Below, piece by piece: positions 10,378 to 21,539 of a DNA stretch of 64,000 nucleotides. The notes beneath the pieces were generated by a model. It made no database searches. It was given only the letters and a program-made list of their open reading frames with translations, and was not told the origin of the DNA. The stretch is from Trichobilharzia regenti (Eukaryota; Platyhelminthes; Trematoda; Strigeidida; Schistosomatidae). The translations under genes and the position numbers were made by a program. Position 1 is the first letter of the stretch. Every line of letters begins with the position of its first letter. Location: positions 77,013,168 through 77,077,167 of the forward strand of contig OX235270.1 in assembly GCA_944472135.2 (NCBI GenBank), in the 5' to 3' direction.

Positions 10378-11555
10378 TCCAAAAATAAAAATATTATTAT
10401 TAAGGCAATCCTTGATCCAAATTTTCAACCGATTGTTGATAAATATCTGGAACTTAATTGCTCGTCTAACGACCTACCGTGCATAACCAGCAATGTCATG
10501 CACTACACCATAACCTCAGGATAGCCCGTGACATCTAAAGCACGACGATTAGCTCCTGACAAATGAGAATCGCCAGGAATGAATTTGACCATATGCTTAC
10601 CCTTGGCATCATTCGACCTTAGAATAGCCTATGGGCAGCCCCACTTCATATGGTTCCGAAAAAGGATAGCAACGATTGGCGGCCCACCGGTGATTACCGG
10701 CGAGTGAACGCAAAAACAACCCCTGATTGCTACCCATTGCCTCATATACACGACTTAACGGCAACCTTATCTGGCGCGGCTATATTCTCTAAAATCAACT
10801 TGGTCAAAGCGTATAACCAAATCCTGATGACACCAGGAGATATCCCGGAAACGGCTATCATTAAGCCTTTCGGACTTTTTGAATCTCTACGTATGCCATT
10901 CGGTCCCCGGAACGCAGCCCAAACATTCCAGCGCTTCATCGACGAAGTATTTCGCGGTCTCGACTTTGTATACGCATACCTAGACGACTGCCTCATTGCC
11001 GGTCCAGACAAGGAAACTCACCTTAAACATTTGGACTTGGCATTTGAAAGGTTACGCCAACATGGTGTTACCATAAATATTCCAAAGTGTCAGATAGGCG
11101 TTGACTCACTCGACTTCCTGGGTCACACTATTGACTGTAAGGGCATTCGCCCACTGGCTACTAAGGTCGAGGCTATACTGAACTTTCCGGAGCCACGGAG
11201 AGTGAAAATTCTGCGCACTTTTAACGGCTTGCCAAGTTACTACCGATGCTTTTATCCTGACCTTCGAGAGAATAACAAGTCCATCGAACTTGACGTGTCT
11301 GCTCGAAATGCTTTTGCTCAGGTTACAAAAGCTATTTCGGATGCCACACTTCTAATGAATCAGGATCCAACACCACCGTTATGTATGTTGGTTGATGCAT
11401 CAAACACTGCAATCTGCGCAGTTCTACAACGGCTGGTTAACAGAGAGTGGCAACAGCTCGCCTTCTTCTCCAAGCGCCTTCAACTAGCTGAAACAGAGTA
11501 CAGCACATTCGGCAGAGAACTTCTGTCTATGTACTGTGCTGTACTCCATTTTTGA
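10378..11555 (+). pseudogene. pol: Gypsy reverse transcriptase and RNase H remnant
   Basis: The N-terminal part (10378-10645) reads in several frames (ILDPNFQPIV; later ARRLAPDK) with at least one stop. The open part, 10650-11555, runs VPKKDSNDWRPTGDYRRVN, FSKINLVKAYNQI, MPFGPRNAAQTFQRF, YLDD (residues 110-113) and DFLGHTIDCKGI, then an RNase H start with CMLVDASNTAICAVL. RT motif A normally has Asp in FSKIDL; here it is Asn (residue 50), so polymerisation should be abolished. YLDD is intact. RNase H breaks off after LSMYCAVLHF. Confidence 0.85.
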
Positions 11556-11617
11556 CAATCAGTTGAGGATCGTGAATTCATGACTTTCACCACAAAGATA
11601 CCGACCTTCAACATGAG

Positions 11618-11784
11618 TTGCCGGAAACAACTCTAAAATTAGCCGAGAAACCCTTAGATAATATTGTAAGCTACGTTTCCTCCAGTACTCCTCGCACCAT
11701 CGTGCCTAAAAGTTACCGCCGCAACGTCCTCAATACGTTGCATGGCTTGTCCCACCCAGGTATTCGAAATACCGTCAAGCTCAT
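11618..11784 (+). pseudogene. Gypsy integrase N-terminal (zinc-binding) fragment
   Basis: Reads RTIVPKSYRRNVLNTLHGL followed by SHPGIRNTVKLM, the HHCC-region start of gypsy integrase (H and HPG). It is cut at CAAGCTCAT (11776-11784) by the RTE-type LINE, and its continuation resumes at 15265. Confidence 0.75.
11776..11784 (+). repeat. Target-site duplication, left copy
   Basis: CAAGCTCAT, repeated exactly at 15265-15273 on the other side of the RTE-type element. Confidence 0.8.
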
Positions 11785-14700
11785 GTTATTATTGTATCCT
11801 TTAGTTCCTAGAGGAACATAGGGCTTCAGCTGCGCACCTCCATGGCCTTTTGTTTTCTGACAAATTTTTCACCCCGCTCCACGTCTGTCCACATGCTTTC
11901 ATCCCCTCTTCGCATGACCTCCTCCAAGTCACCCTTGCACTGACGACCAACTCGCCGCCTCCCTTTCGGGTTCCACTCGAGGGTTGTCTAGTGATGTCAC
12001 ATGATGGTTTCCTCAGAGTATGGCCAATCCATCTCCATTTCTTTCTGCCCATTTTTTTTCACAATCGGTTCCTGCTGTGTTGGTTCGCTCCCAGAGATCC
12101 CTGTTGCTGATCGTTTCTGGCCATCTGATCTTGAGTATTGAGCAAAGACAACTGTTAATGAAGGTCTGTAGGTTGTTTGAGATGCTCTTTATGACGCGCT
12201 GGCCAAGTCTCTGATCCGTATAGTAGCACTGACTTCACATTGGAGTTGAAAATCCGGATCTTATTTTTGATGCTGAGTGCTGTTGACCTCCACACAGATT
12301 TGAGAGTAATGAAAGCTTGTCTTGCTTTAACGATTCTGGCTTTGATCTCCTCGTCAGTTCCCCCTGTAGTTCATTCAGGTTCCTCCCATTTATGCTGACT
12401 GTTTTCTGTTGTTGCTGTTGTTGTTGGACAATATTCTTCATCACCTCTATTTTATCTATGTTCACCTGAAGTCCTATCTTTGACGCTTCTTCTGCCAACT
12501 TGTTGCTTTTCACTTGCATATCTTCCAGTTTGTGGGAAATCAGACATATATCATCGGCGAAGTCCAGATCCTCCAAGTCTTTTGTGTGAGTCCACTTTAT
12601 GCCTGTTTCCTCATTGCCCGTTGTCTGTCGAATCATCCAATCTACTACAATCAGGAAGATCATTGGCGATAATGGACAGCCTTGCCTCACTCCCGTCCTC
12701 ACTTCGAAGGCTTCCGTAAGTTTCCCGTTGTGGATTACTTGGCATGCAGCATTGTCGTATAACTGTTGGATGAGATGTATAATTGTCGATGGGACCCCGT
12801 AGTAGCGAAGTAGTTTCCAAATCACCTCTCGATCGACGCTGTCGAAGGCCTTTTCAAAGTCGATGAAGTTGAGGTAGAGAGGTGACTGCCATTCCAAGCT
12901 TTGTTCAATGATGATCCGTAGAGTGGCGATTTGATCAATACATGATTTGTTTCTCCTGAATCCAGCCTGTTCCGGACGAAGTTTTTCATCTAGGGCTTGT
13001 TTGATTCTCTCCAGGATGATGCGACTTAGTATCTTGCTTGGAATGGACAGAAGCATAATTCCACGCCAGTTTTTACATTGACTTAAGTCTCCTTTCTTTG
13101 GAAGTTTGAATAAGTAACTGTTCTTCCAATCCTCGGGTACTTTGCCCTCTTTCCACACCTTCTCCAGCAGTGGTGTCATCAAGTCCGCTGTTGTCTCTGG
13201 GTCTATTTTCAAAGCTTCTGCTGGGATTCCATCTGGTCCCGGTGTTTTTCCAGCTTTTGGCATCTTGATTGCATTCAGGACTTCTGATTTCGTCGGGGGG
13301 TCAGTGTTCACTGGTAGTTCTGCTTCCGTTGTTGGTATTGCTGGACGTGTTGTAGGTGGCGGACGATTTAGAAGTCTTTTGAAGTGTTCAACCCAGTGCT
13401 TTCTCTGTTCCACCTCTTTGGTGATTGACTTTCCATTGTCGTCCTTTATTGGCTTAATCTGTGTCGAACGTTTGCCCAATAGGTGCCTAGTTGTTTGGTA
13501 GAGTGTGGCGAGGTCTCCTTTGCCTGCAGCTTGTTCTGCTTCGTTTGCCATGGTTTCATAATATTTTCTTTTGTCTTCCCTGGCACTCTTCTTCACTCTT
13601 TTGTTCAGTGTATTGTAGCTTGCATTCAGCTCCTGTTTTTGTTGCTCGTCCGTGCACTGGATAATCTTTTGCTTCACTGTCCTTCTCTCTTCTATTAGTT
13701 TCCAAGTGTCCGTAGTGAGCCACTGTTTGTCCTGTCTCTTCTTTCTGCCTAGAACTTCCATGCAGGTTTGACTCCACACCGTTTTCAAGTTGTTCCAGTG
13801 CTTTTCGACGCTGACTTTTCGCTAGTGTTGATTTGTGTCTCGGCTTTGTCCTTTATGCTTGCAATGAAGATGTCCTTTGTAGCCTGGTCCTTCAGCTTTT
13901 GAGTGTTGAACTTGGCTTGTGGTCTATCTGCAGCTGCTGTCTCTCTGAAAGCTTTTAATTTGATTTGGATTGTCCCTTGTACGAGATAGTGGTCTGAGCC
14001 AACGTCTGCTCCTCTTCTTGCTTTTGTGTCCAGTAGGCTGCGCCTCCACTTCCTTGAGATTGAGATGAAGTCGATTTGGTTTTTGGTTTGCCCACCTGGT
14101 GACACCCATGTAGCCTTGTGGATATCTTTGTGCTTGTATACACTGCCACCAATCACTAGTTCGTTGAAGGCGCAGAAGTCGGCGAAGAGTTCTCCGTTTT
14201 CATTCATTTCTCCTAGAGCTTCTCTACCCATGATGAGTTCCCTTCATGTGTTGTCTGGTCCCAGTTTGGCGTTCATGTCTCCCATTAGTATTTTCATGTC
14301 GCCAGCTGGTGTATTGTCCATTGTTGCCTGTAGTTGTCTGTAGAATTCTTCTTTCTTTTCGAGGTCTGTGTTGTTTGTGGGTGCATAAAATTGTATGATT
14401 GACACTTTCCTTCCCTTGGAGTTGAATCTGGCGGTCATTATCCTGGACAAGATCGCCTCCCATTGCATCAAGGCCTTCGTTGCCGTTGGTCACACCATGA
14501 TAGCCACGCCCTCGGTGTGCGTGTGGTTATCTTCTGGGTGACCGTAGTAGATCACTGACTCACCCGTTGATAATTTGGTGATTCCATTCCCGTTCCATCT
14601 ACTTTCACATATTCCCAGTATTTGGATTCTGTATCTTTTCATCTTGTTTGCGATCTGGGCAGCTTTGCCAATCTCATACATGATGTGGACGTTCCATGTC

Positions 14701-15264
14701 CCCACACAGGCTTTTTCTTTTGGTGCAAAGAGGTTTATTTTGCTGAAGGTTCTGTAGCAATTTTGTTTACAGGGTGGGGTTGCTAGCCTCACGCCTGAGA
14801 AAGAAATGGTTACATTAAGATAAGGTTTAGAGAGATGTGACTTTTTGGATTGCTCCCCTCAAAATCGGAGTATAACGGACAAAACCATGAGAACAACACT
14901 AGCAATAGGAAAACAGTTCACAGCAAAACGGGTAAAATCGACAACAACAATACAATACAACAACATGCAATATATTTCAGCACAGTTAACTAAAATGATA
15001 TATATACCATAGGCTCACTGTCTTGGAACAACTTGAACATGTAAATCCAACAATATATGCAATTATGGATGTGTTTATTTTTAAAAATTCCACAAATCCA
15101 AATAGTTATATGTATTATTTGTCAATGAGATTGTCTCCTTTGATTAAGTGTTCGAAAGGTAAATAATTGTGATAGTTTCCACAAACTTTTGGCATGAAAT
15201 TTTACAGAAACGAGAGGTTTTTTAAATAGGGGAAATGTAACGCAGTAGTCGAAAGCCGCGCGTC
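11785..15264 (-). mobile_element. RTE-type non-LTR retrotransposon, about 3.5 kb, inserted in gypsy integrase
   Basis: Flanked by the 9-bp direct repeat CAAGCTCAT (11776-11784 and 15265-15273), and the gypsy integrase reading continues across it. On the minus strand the order is endonuclease, RT and C-terminal region, followed by a short tail with ATAATAA repeats at 11785-11800. A second, 5'-truncated copy at 48625-51020 ends the same way (GAAGCCCTATGTTCC, a CTAGGAAC motif, then AATAATAATAA), which fixes the 3' end. The clade assignment to RTE rests on protein motifs only. Confidence 0.8.
11801..14792 (-). pseudogene. RTE-type endonuclease/reverse transcriptase ORF, several frameshifts
   Basis: Read on the minus strand. 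14792-14490 holds the AP-endonuclease start (VGTWNVHIMYEIGK, GICESRWNGNG). 14471-14244 carries IIQFYAPTNNTD and ILMGDMNAKLG. 14231-13785 holds the rest (TWVSPGGQTKNQIDF, RRGADVGSDHYLVQG). An uninterrupted 517-codon frame at 13788-12235 then carries RT: GPDGIPAEALK, FIDFEKAFDSVD (motif A, Asp kept), RQGCPLSPMIF and LDFADDICLIS (motif C, kept). A QQQQQQQ run precedes a frame change near 12370. The C-terminal part at 12052-11801 has KWRWIGHTLRKP. Three or more frame changes break the ORF, but the RT core looks fairly young. Confidence 0.85.
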
Positions 15265-15273
15265 CAAGCTCAT
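15265..15273 (+). repeat. Target-site duplication, right copy
   Basis: CAAGCTCAT, the second copy of the 9-bp duplication. The gypsy integrase resumes directly after it (SKLI, then YWPGNN). Confidence 0.8.
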
Positions 15274-15846
15274 AACTAGTCGGTCTTATTGGCCTGGCAA
15301 TAATAAGGAAGTAAGGAATTGGGCACACACGTACTTGGCTTGTCAAAAGTGCAAGGTAATAAGACACACCAAAAGCCCGTTTTGCGCCTTTCTTCTCCCT
15401 GACAATCGTTTCAAATATGTCAATATAGATTCGGTTAGACCCTTTGCGGAATCCCATGGACATATTTATATTTTAACCTAAATCGATCGATTCACACAAT
15501 GGCCGGAAGCAGTACTCCTCAAAGACGTACCTGCTAAAACAGTCGAACGCGTCTTTGCAGAAAGACGGATCGCTAATTTTCATGCCCATCTTCCATGACA
15601 ACTGATCGCGAGCGGCAATTCGAAAGCGGCTTATTCTTCGCCCTGACTAAAATCATAGGTCGCATGTGTTTTCGAACAACAGCCCACCATCCTCAAGCTA
15701 ATGGTATGGTAGAACGTCTACAGATGGTTCAAAGCTGATTTGTCAGCCACGAACAATACCTTCCGTTAGTTCTCCTAGGGATGCGGAACGCCTTGAAAAC
15801 TGATGCTGGTTGTACTACCACCGAGCTAGTATATGGCACGACATTA
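15265..15846 (+). pseudogene. Gypsy integrase core remnant
   Basis: Readable in shifting frames: YWPGNNKEVRNWAHTYLACQ with CQKC (the CC half of the zinc site), FKYVNIDSVRPF, YILT then IDRFTQWPEAV, TVERVFAER, and later TTDRERQFESGLF and HHPQANGMVERL. This is the standard DDE integrase order. At least three stops or frameshifts are present. It ends near 15846 in ELVYGTTLR, where Penelope-like sequence begins. Confidence 0.75.
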
Positions 15847-15849
15847 CGA

Positions 15850-16350
15850 TATGTCAAACCTTGAAAAAACGAAGTTGAAGCATGCAATTGATCAAACAAC
15901 TTCCTACTGTCGATATGTCGGTGACACATTTGTAGTATGCAACAACGAAAGTCATGCCTCCTACCTACTGAGACTATTCAACAACGCACATACAAATATT
16001 GTATTTACTATGGAACATGAAAATGATGGAAAGTTCCATTTCCTTGACGTCGCCATGCAACGCCTAGAAGATGGTAGTCTCCAGAGGTCAATCTATTGAA
16101 AGCCCACGTGGAATGGACAATACTTACATTTTAATAGTTTTTGTCCAAATAACTACATAAGAGCACTAGTCAAGACTCTGTACTATAGAGCGAGGAGAAT
16201 ATGATCTGCAGAGAAACTAGAGGAAGAATTTACGAATCTCGAAAAGGTGCTGAAAAACAACGGCTATCCTCAAAGATTCATTAACAAATATGGAAGATGT
16301 GAAGGCTCAAATACCAAACAAATCACAGTCGATAAAAGCCTGTCTTCATT
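15850..16350 (+). pseudogene. Penelope RT, C-terminal part, catalytic Asp lost
   Basis: 15850-16097 reads YCRYVGDTFVVC, FNNAHTNIVFTME and KFHFLDVAMQRLEDGSLQRS. A stop at 16097-16099 interrupts the expected IY-KPTWNGQYLHFNSFCP, which continues in frame. Penelope RTs have YVDD at motif C; here GGT (15920-15922) encodes Gly, giving YVGD, so the polymerase should be dead. Further stops follow before the endonuclease region. Confidence 0.8.
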
Positions 16351-16383
16351 CAACTAGATTTTAAAGGTGAAGACATTGCAGAA

Positions 16384-16821
16384 ATGGTCCACAGAAGACT
16401 GAGAACGTCACCAGCCAGGGCCTATCCTGCAGCTAAGTTGGTTCCCGTCCATAGAACAACATGCTCTTTGGTGCAGTCTAAAGTCGATAGATATTATTAT
16501 CATTATTACCCTTCTCATGTTGACTCCGACTGTGTATACAAATTTACGTGTATCTGCGGGAGCAGTTACATTGGGAGAACAGAAAAAAGGCCACACCTCC
16601 GGTTTTCTGAACATGTGCCGAAAAGCCTACGTCTCAAGGGAACAAACTCTTATAGTAGCGCTATCACCAGACATCTCTTCGACACGGGTCATGAGGTGGA
16701 AATCGAGAAATCCTTCAAAATTATCAACAGACAAAGGAGCTTCATTCTCCTCAAGTTTGCCGAAGCAATTTCTATCGGACGCTTGAAACCAAATTTGTGT
16801 TCAGAAAGAAGCAGTTATTAG
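16384..16821 (+). pseudogene. Penelope-like GIY-YIG endonuclease domain
   Basis: An open 145-codon stretch. Residues 50-64 read CVYKFTCICGSSYIG, the VY...YIG pair of the GIY-YIG fold. R73 lies in HLRFSEH, and E127 in KFAEAISIGRLKPNLC fits the catalytic Glu. In Penelope-like elements this domain nicks target DNA to prime reverse transcription. It is intact as a domain but separated from its RT by stops. The stretch ends with a natural-looking stop after ERSSY. Confidence 0.8.
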
Positions 16822-17537
16822 TCTTTCCTTACCCATCCTGGTAACTGGATGTCTTTTTTCTCTCATCTGGTTACGTAATCTTTGTATTTAACCTCACCCT
16901 CCTTTTATATTCTGTAGTTTTGCTTGTCTCTTGTTTCTATGGTTTGAGTTCAACTCAGTACATTGTTACCTAACTTATTAGTCACTAAGCATCTAACGCA
17001 CATCTTCTCTTTATTATGTAACTCATTTACCATTATTTTGTTTTAACTTGAACTGCCTGTGTAAAACTATATAAGCGCAATTTTCTGAGCACTGTTTACT
17101 AATTGTGGAACTTTCTGTCAACTGACAACATGTAAAATTTGCAAGTATGTTAAAACATGTCTGTACGTGAACTTCATAATTTATTTGGGCTGTAAGCAGA
17201 TGATGAGAAGCCAACGAAATAAATGATGGCAGCATATTATTCTGCGCAAACCACTGTTGTTCTTGCTTTATTCAAATTCGTCAAGGGGAATAAATGCATG
17301 GAATTATTCTTTTCTTTTCTGACACGTCAATATTTTTATACTACATCACCAAACAAAAGTAAAAATTTTTTGTTCTACAGTACATTTTACATGCACTAAA
17401 AAATTAAATGTATACTTTTTTTGATACCTAAACTTTGCATTATTTCACTGTATGGTAGATGCACATCATTTTTTTAAAACGCTGATTTAGTACATTTTCC
17501 TCAACAATGTTCCTAGTATTCTTGTTTTCTTTTCCAG

Positions 17538-17756
17538 GTGCGGCGGGCACTGCACAAGAAACTGACGAAGCATGAGATCCAGCTTACAACATCAAGGAAG
17601 AGATATACAGTCACTCAATTATCATGGGCGGACAGACCAGTAGGCACTCCATCAAGCTGCTCGGAAGAGTTTTTTCACCCCTAGGAAAATCATCGACTTT
17701 TATTTTATTCCGCCTGGTTCTGTCTTGGTGTCCTCCCAACACCACTAGTGGGAGAG
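17538..17756 (+). pseudogene. End of gypsy pol plus polypurine tract
   Basis: After the Penelope insertion an open frame reads VRRALHKKLTKHEIQLTTSR and then VTQLSWADRPVGTPSS to a stop at about 17686, consistent with the variable C-terminus of gypsy integrase. AGTGGGAGAG at 17747-17756 abuts the LTR start and fits a polypurine tract. Confidence 0.5.
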
Positions 17757-18134
17757 TGTGATGTGGCGGTGAATTATTCCCCTAAATTATTCACCACAGC
17801 AATCATCACTGAAAATTGGATGCTGACCCTCACTGTTTAAGTCAACTTGTTTAGCCCTCGGTCAGGCATCTACACCATTTGGTAATCCGTCGTGTCACAT
17901 TTGTGAACGATTACTAGCCAGTTAAGCAAGCATCTCGCAAACCGTTTTGGTCCCGAAATATATCCCATAATTTGGGCAACCAATCCCGTTGTTTTGCTTT
18001 GCATTTGTTCCACGAGAAACGAATACTATAGAAGTTGTTGGTATAAGATCTTGCGTTAGTATATTCCGTACAAATCGTGAACGTCAATACTGTCAGCCTC
18101 TAAATGTGTGTAGCACTCAAGTTTCGTGTTAACA
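17757..18134 (+). repeat. Gypsy 3' LTR (single copy in window)
   Basis: Starts TGTGATGTGGCGG directly after the purine tract and probably ends TTAACA at 18134, giving TG...CA ends. No second copy is seen, so the right edge is inferred from the end dinucleotide only. Confidence 0.5.
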
Positions 18135-19464
18135 TGTGAAGCTCGTCCAGCACAGGTGGCTTCGACCTGGGAATCATTGTTTATTAAAACATTTCGTAAA
18201 TTTCAATTAGCACTGGACTTTCAACGAACACAGTCACATAAAGGGTTGGTAGAACTAAGTCGAGATGATCCACAGGTTTTACTGTGTTATTCTGTATGGT
18301 TCGGAAATCCTCAAAATTGACACATTTCGTCAGTATCGCAAGACAAATTGATCTGACGTAATCTGTAATAATTCTATATAATAGAGAGTTGTGCATAAAA
18401 GTTGAGAATGACCTAAAAAGGCTTACGAATTTATTTTGCTTATATTGGACTAAAAGAGTTAGTCAAATCAATAAGACTTTCAACAGGCAATTCGTTTGCC
18501 TGAACAGACTGAAACACGGGATAGACGACTGCATTTTCAAGGGTCAGCTTCGTTGTGGTACGATTGTGTTTCTCGACACTACCTTCAAGTCATCGTCCAT
18601 AAATACACCGTTCGGCAACCGTAACTGTCATATTCTCGCTTCGCTAGTTTCGGGCGGTTTTAATGACGGCCTGGCCACCAGGTTGGTCGCGCCAAGCTAG
18701 CGAGTCGGCAGTCAGTGTGACCAGAGTGCAGGTCCAGCAGGATCGATGGACACGCGTCAATAGTGAGTGTTATTTCTAATCCATACCACCGAAAGAGAGC
18801 TTGACGTTGTTCAAGCGGCCCGACCAAGTGTTTCCCTAGAAGTTCGGCTATTTCTCAGATACAAGATAGAGAATGAAAAATTACCCACAGCACTTGCATG
18901 TGAAATACTTGGGAATCAACAGAAGTATTCTTCTAGAAATAGAATCCTATTGCTGTGTTCAAGGGCAGTACTGAAGGATTGAATTTGAATATCTATATGT
19001 TTATTCTTCTGTTGCCTACCCGTGAAATTTTTTCACTTTTAAATCAAGTTAGGTGATGACATGCATTCTCCCGCTGTGATTTGTGAAACATTTAAACTCT
19101 CAATATACCACACTACAAACCCCTAAATGACCGAGCCTGAACATACAGTTTTACGCAGAAGTGCAGATCTCGGGTTAACACGCTCCATCCACCATACAAA
19201 AGTAAAGGAAAGACATTCACAGGAACTGTAGTGAGCAAAACTGTGAGACAGAAACTACAGGAACATGGAGAAATACAAGGGTCCAGCGGGTGAGAGAGAT
19301 CACAGAGTGGATGAGCCTGAGAGTTACTTTTGACCATATCATCGTCATTCTCCAGCCATCGATTCCCTAATATCCAGATAACCCTAACCACGCAGCCCAC
19401 ACCTCCCTACCTGACCCAAGCTGGTTATCAAAGACTTCATGGTCTGATTGCAGGTAGCTTCTAT
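18135..19464. other. Stretch without recognised gene
   Basis: Open frames at 18126-18320 and 18389-18700 carry no motif I recognise and have no flanking signals. Possibly old repeat sequence. Confidence 0.35.
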
Positions 19465-19662
19465 CTAGCCCAATTTTCTACTGGATGCTGCACCTCGACT
19501 GAGAAGGCGATGACTTAGGTTCAGCAACGCGTGTCCGAGCCATCTCACTCTGTGCAGGTTCAAAACATTGAGGAGTAATTCGCTCTCCTTGACTAATACT
19601 CTGGGCCTAATCTCATTTGAATGCAATTTCCGTAAACGATGGTTACAATACCACTGTGACAA
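19465..19662 (-). pseudogene. LINE C-terminal fragment, minus strand
   Basis: Reads VLNLHRVRWLGHALLNLSHR followed by LLSRG. The RxRWLGH...HRL...R signature is common at the very end of RTE/CR1-type ORF2 proteins. No RT precedes it, so it is a short truncated copy. Confidence 0.55.
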
Positions 19663-19762
19663 AGGGATGCCACAATCTTACTATGGGTTTATGTGAAACA
19701 ACCCATGCACATAGTTCTGGTATATCTGCTCACTTTTTTGCCCTGGCACAGTCCCACACAGC

Positions 19763-20757
19763 GTGTCTGCGGATAGCAGGAATAGCAAGCCACTCTTGTG
19801 TCTCAACACAGTCTCATGCAGCTTTCCACCTGCTAACACCACACCACCAAAGCTTGGTAAAGACATCAATAAAGATACTCAAGTCGAACTGACTGGAAAT
19901 GCCAATCTTCATAAAGCGAAGACTCTCAAGGCTGCATCTACAACATCAAGGAAAGGTAGAATTGCCAAAGCACCACTTCCATCCACTAGGAAGCTTGGCG
20001 ACACAGCAGAGGCTAGTCGAAGCCTAATGAAGCCTAAGGCTACCGACCCTGCAAAGGAATACGAGCAGCCAAACCTAAGTCTGAGGTCAGTTGGTCTAAT
20101 TCTCCTATCCTGTTTAATGTACCTGCGAGCAGGGATAGCTTGCTTGAAAAGCAGACCCTGTGTCAGCCACGTCTCGTAAACCGTCAAAGCCCAGCTCTTG
20201 CTGCACTCGGGCTCACGCTGTTCCTTGAAGTTTCTCAGAAACGCTTAGTAATAACGGACGAAAAAACCAAAACACCAATTGGCGACTCGAGGATTCTTTA
20301 TTGTAACACCAACATATAAACAATGTTACAACCAAGGTCTGTGAAAAAATATTACAATAATGAATCACAATATTACTTCTGACGGTGTTTTACTTTTCTT
20401 TCTGAACAGCGACCGATGAGACGATGACTGTCGTATTGATGCCTCCGCGAAGATTGGGGAAGTTAGTTTTGAGCAAACAACCATGAATTGATCGTTCAAT
20501 CTTCAACTACATTGACACCCTGCTTGATCAGAAAAAGCGGTCTAATTTGTGCAATAAATTGTCTCTGAGGATTAGTTCAGCGAAATTATGCAGGCTGTAC
20601 ATGGGTGTCAACATACCTAAGGGTAAGCCACCTCCATTAAGGGTTACAATGGACTCTGCCGAAGAGGCCAAAAGGATACTGTTACTGGCTCAGGTGCTAG
20701 TCATCGACAGGAGTTCTAGCAGGGTGGTGAGACATGATAGACCATGGGCTAACAAAT
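19763..20757 (+). pseudogene. LINE ORF1, interrupted by a BEL solo LTR
   Basis: Left of the LTR the sequence reads KLGKDINKDTQVE and a Lys/Ala/Ser-rich linker; after a frame change it reads NSPILFNVPASRDSLLEKQT up to 20160. Right of the LTR, at 20523, the same frame carries on with LLDQKKRSNLCNKL, then KGKPPPLRVTMDSAEEAKRI, to a stop at 20757. This is an RRM-like ORF1 of a CR1-type LINE. The continuity across the LTR is good evidence that the LTR was inserted into a once intact frame. Confidence 0.7.
20161..20517 (-). mobile_element. Solo BEL/Pao LTR with 5-bp target duplication
   Basis: The reverse complement begins TGTCAATGTAG and ends GGCTGACA, matching the LTRs at 3982 and 7564. CCCTG occurs at 20156-20160 and again at 20518-20522, an exact 5-bp duplication. 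No internal BEL sequence lies on either side, so this is a solo LTR left by LTR-LTR recombination. It keeps an AATAAA-type signal (CAATAAAGAAT). Confidence 0.9.
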
Positions 20758-21539
20758 AAAAGTCGAGGGAGTCACCGGAGCTGATGCCTTCTGCCCCTAT
20801 AATCGTACACAGTGTTCCGGAGCTGGAAACTGGCACAGCTTGGGAAAACACATGCATGATACACAGCAGTGGAGACGGATGTCATCCCAGATGGCCCTTG
20901 GCGCTTCTGGAGCTATGTTCATTTTCCAACCATCTCGCCCCGTTCATCTCACACTGATTAGTTCTCCGAGGCTGCTTATCGTCAAATTCGACTCCCAGGA
21001 GCAGTTTGTCATAAGATTTCAACGGTGGTACGAGACCAAGAGGAAAGCTGGGAACACACCCGATGCTGCGAAAACAGACCTCGAACCATGAGGAGGCAAA
21101 CTGAGGCCTTAGTATGTCCCTAGCCTCAGTGACACTAGAGAGATGTGGTACTGAGAATAACACTGTGTGTCTTCCAAGTGTCCTACCTGAATCCATGGAA
21201 AAAACTACGACGGGCCGGTTCCATCGGAATCGTCCAACTGGTCGTAATATCAAGTCCCCTATCAGCAGACAAATTTATATCAACTACCCCACAACACACT
21301 GAGTTTGTGAGTCTCACTGTAGCAATGTGAGAGGGCTGAGTGGAAAAATAGGTGAATCAAAAACCTCCAGTCACACCTACACCTCAGAATAATATTCCTC
21401 ACTGAATCCTTGCTAACCCCCAAAATCGTAGACAACGAAATAAGTGATATGATTCTGGTCAGGAGAGACAGGGATAACAAGGAAGGCGTGAGCCGTCATA
21501 TGATTCGACAAGCAACTCAAGCGTGTACGTGCAGTGAAC

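Larger units (their letters stand above)
15847..17530 (+). mobile_element. 5'-truncated Penelope-like element inserted in the gypsy relic
   Basis: The C-terminal part of a Penelope RT is followed by a GIY-YIG endonuclease domain, the hallmark of this class. It starts abruptly inside the RT, next to gypsy integrase sequence, and gypsy pol resumes near 17538. About 700 bp of non-coding 3' sequence follows the ORF, including a possible hammerhead relic near 17199. Boundaries are approximate. Confidence 0.8.
1640..18134 (+). mobile_element. Decayed Ty3/gypsy LTR retrotransposon, disrupted by nested insertions
   Basis: Fragments in gypsy gene order lie on one strand: protease (1640-2001), RT and RNase H (10378-11555), integrase zinc region (11618-11784), integrase core (15265-15846), end of pol (17538-17688), then a purine tract and a 3' LTR at 17757. 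The gaps are filled by a CR1-like LINE holding a BEL element (about 2046-10300), an RTE-type LINE (11785-15264) and a Penelope-like element (about 15847-17530). Each resumption picks up close to where the previous piece stopped, so I infer one original element. No 5' LTR was found in the window. Confidence 0.75.

Noticed and set aside
15122..15463. Minus-strand 113-codon ORF
   Set aside because: It crosses the boundary between the RTE element and the gypsy integrase and is antisense to the readable integrase; a shadow frame.
20882..21253. Minus-strand 123-codon ORF
   Set aside because: Antisense to the LINE between ORF1 and endonuclease, with no motif.
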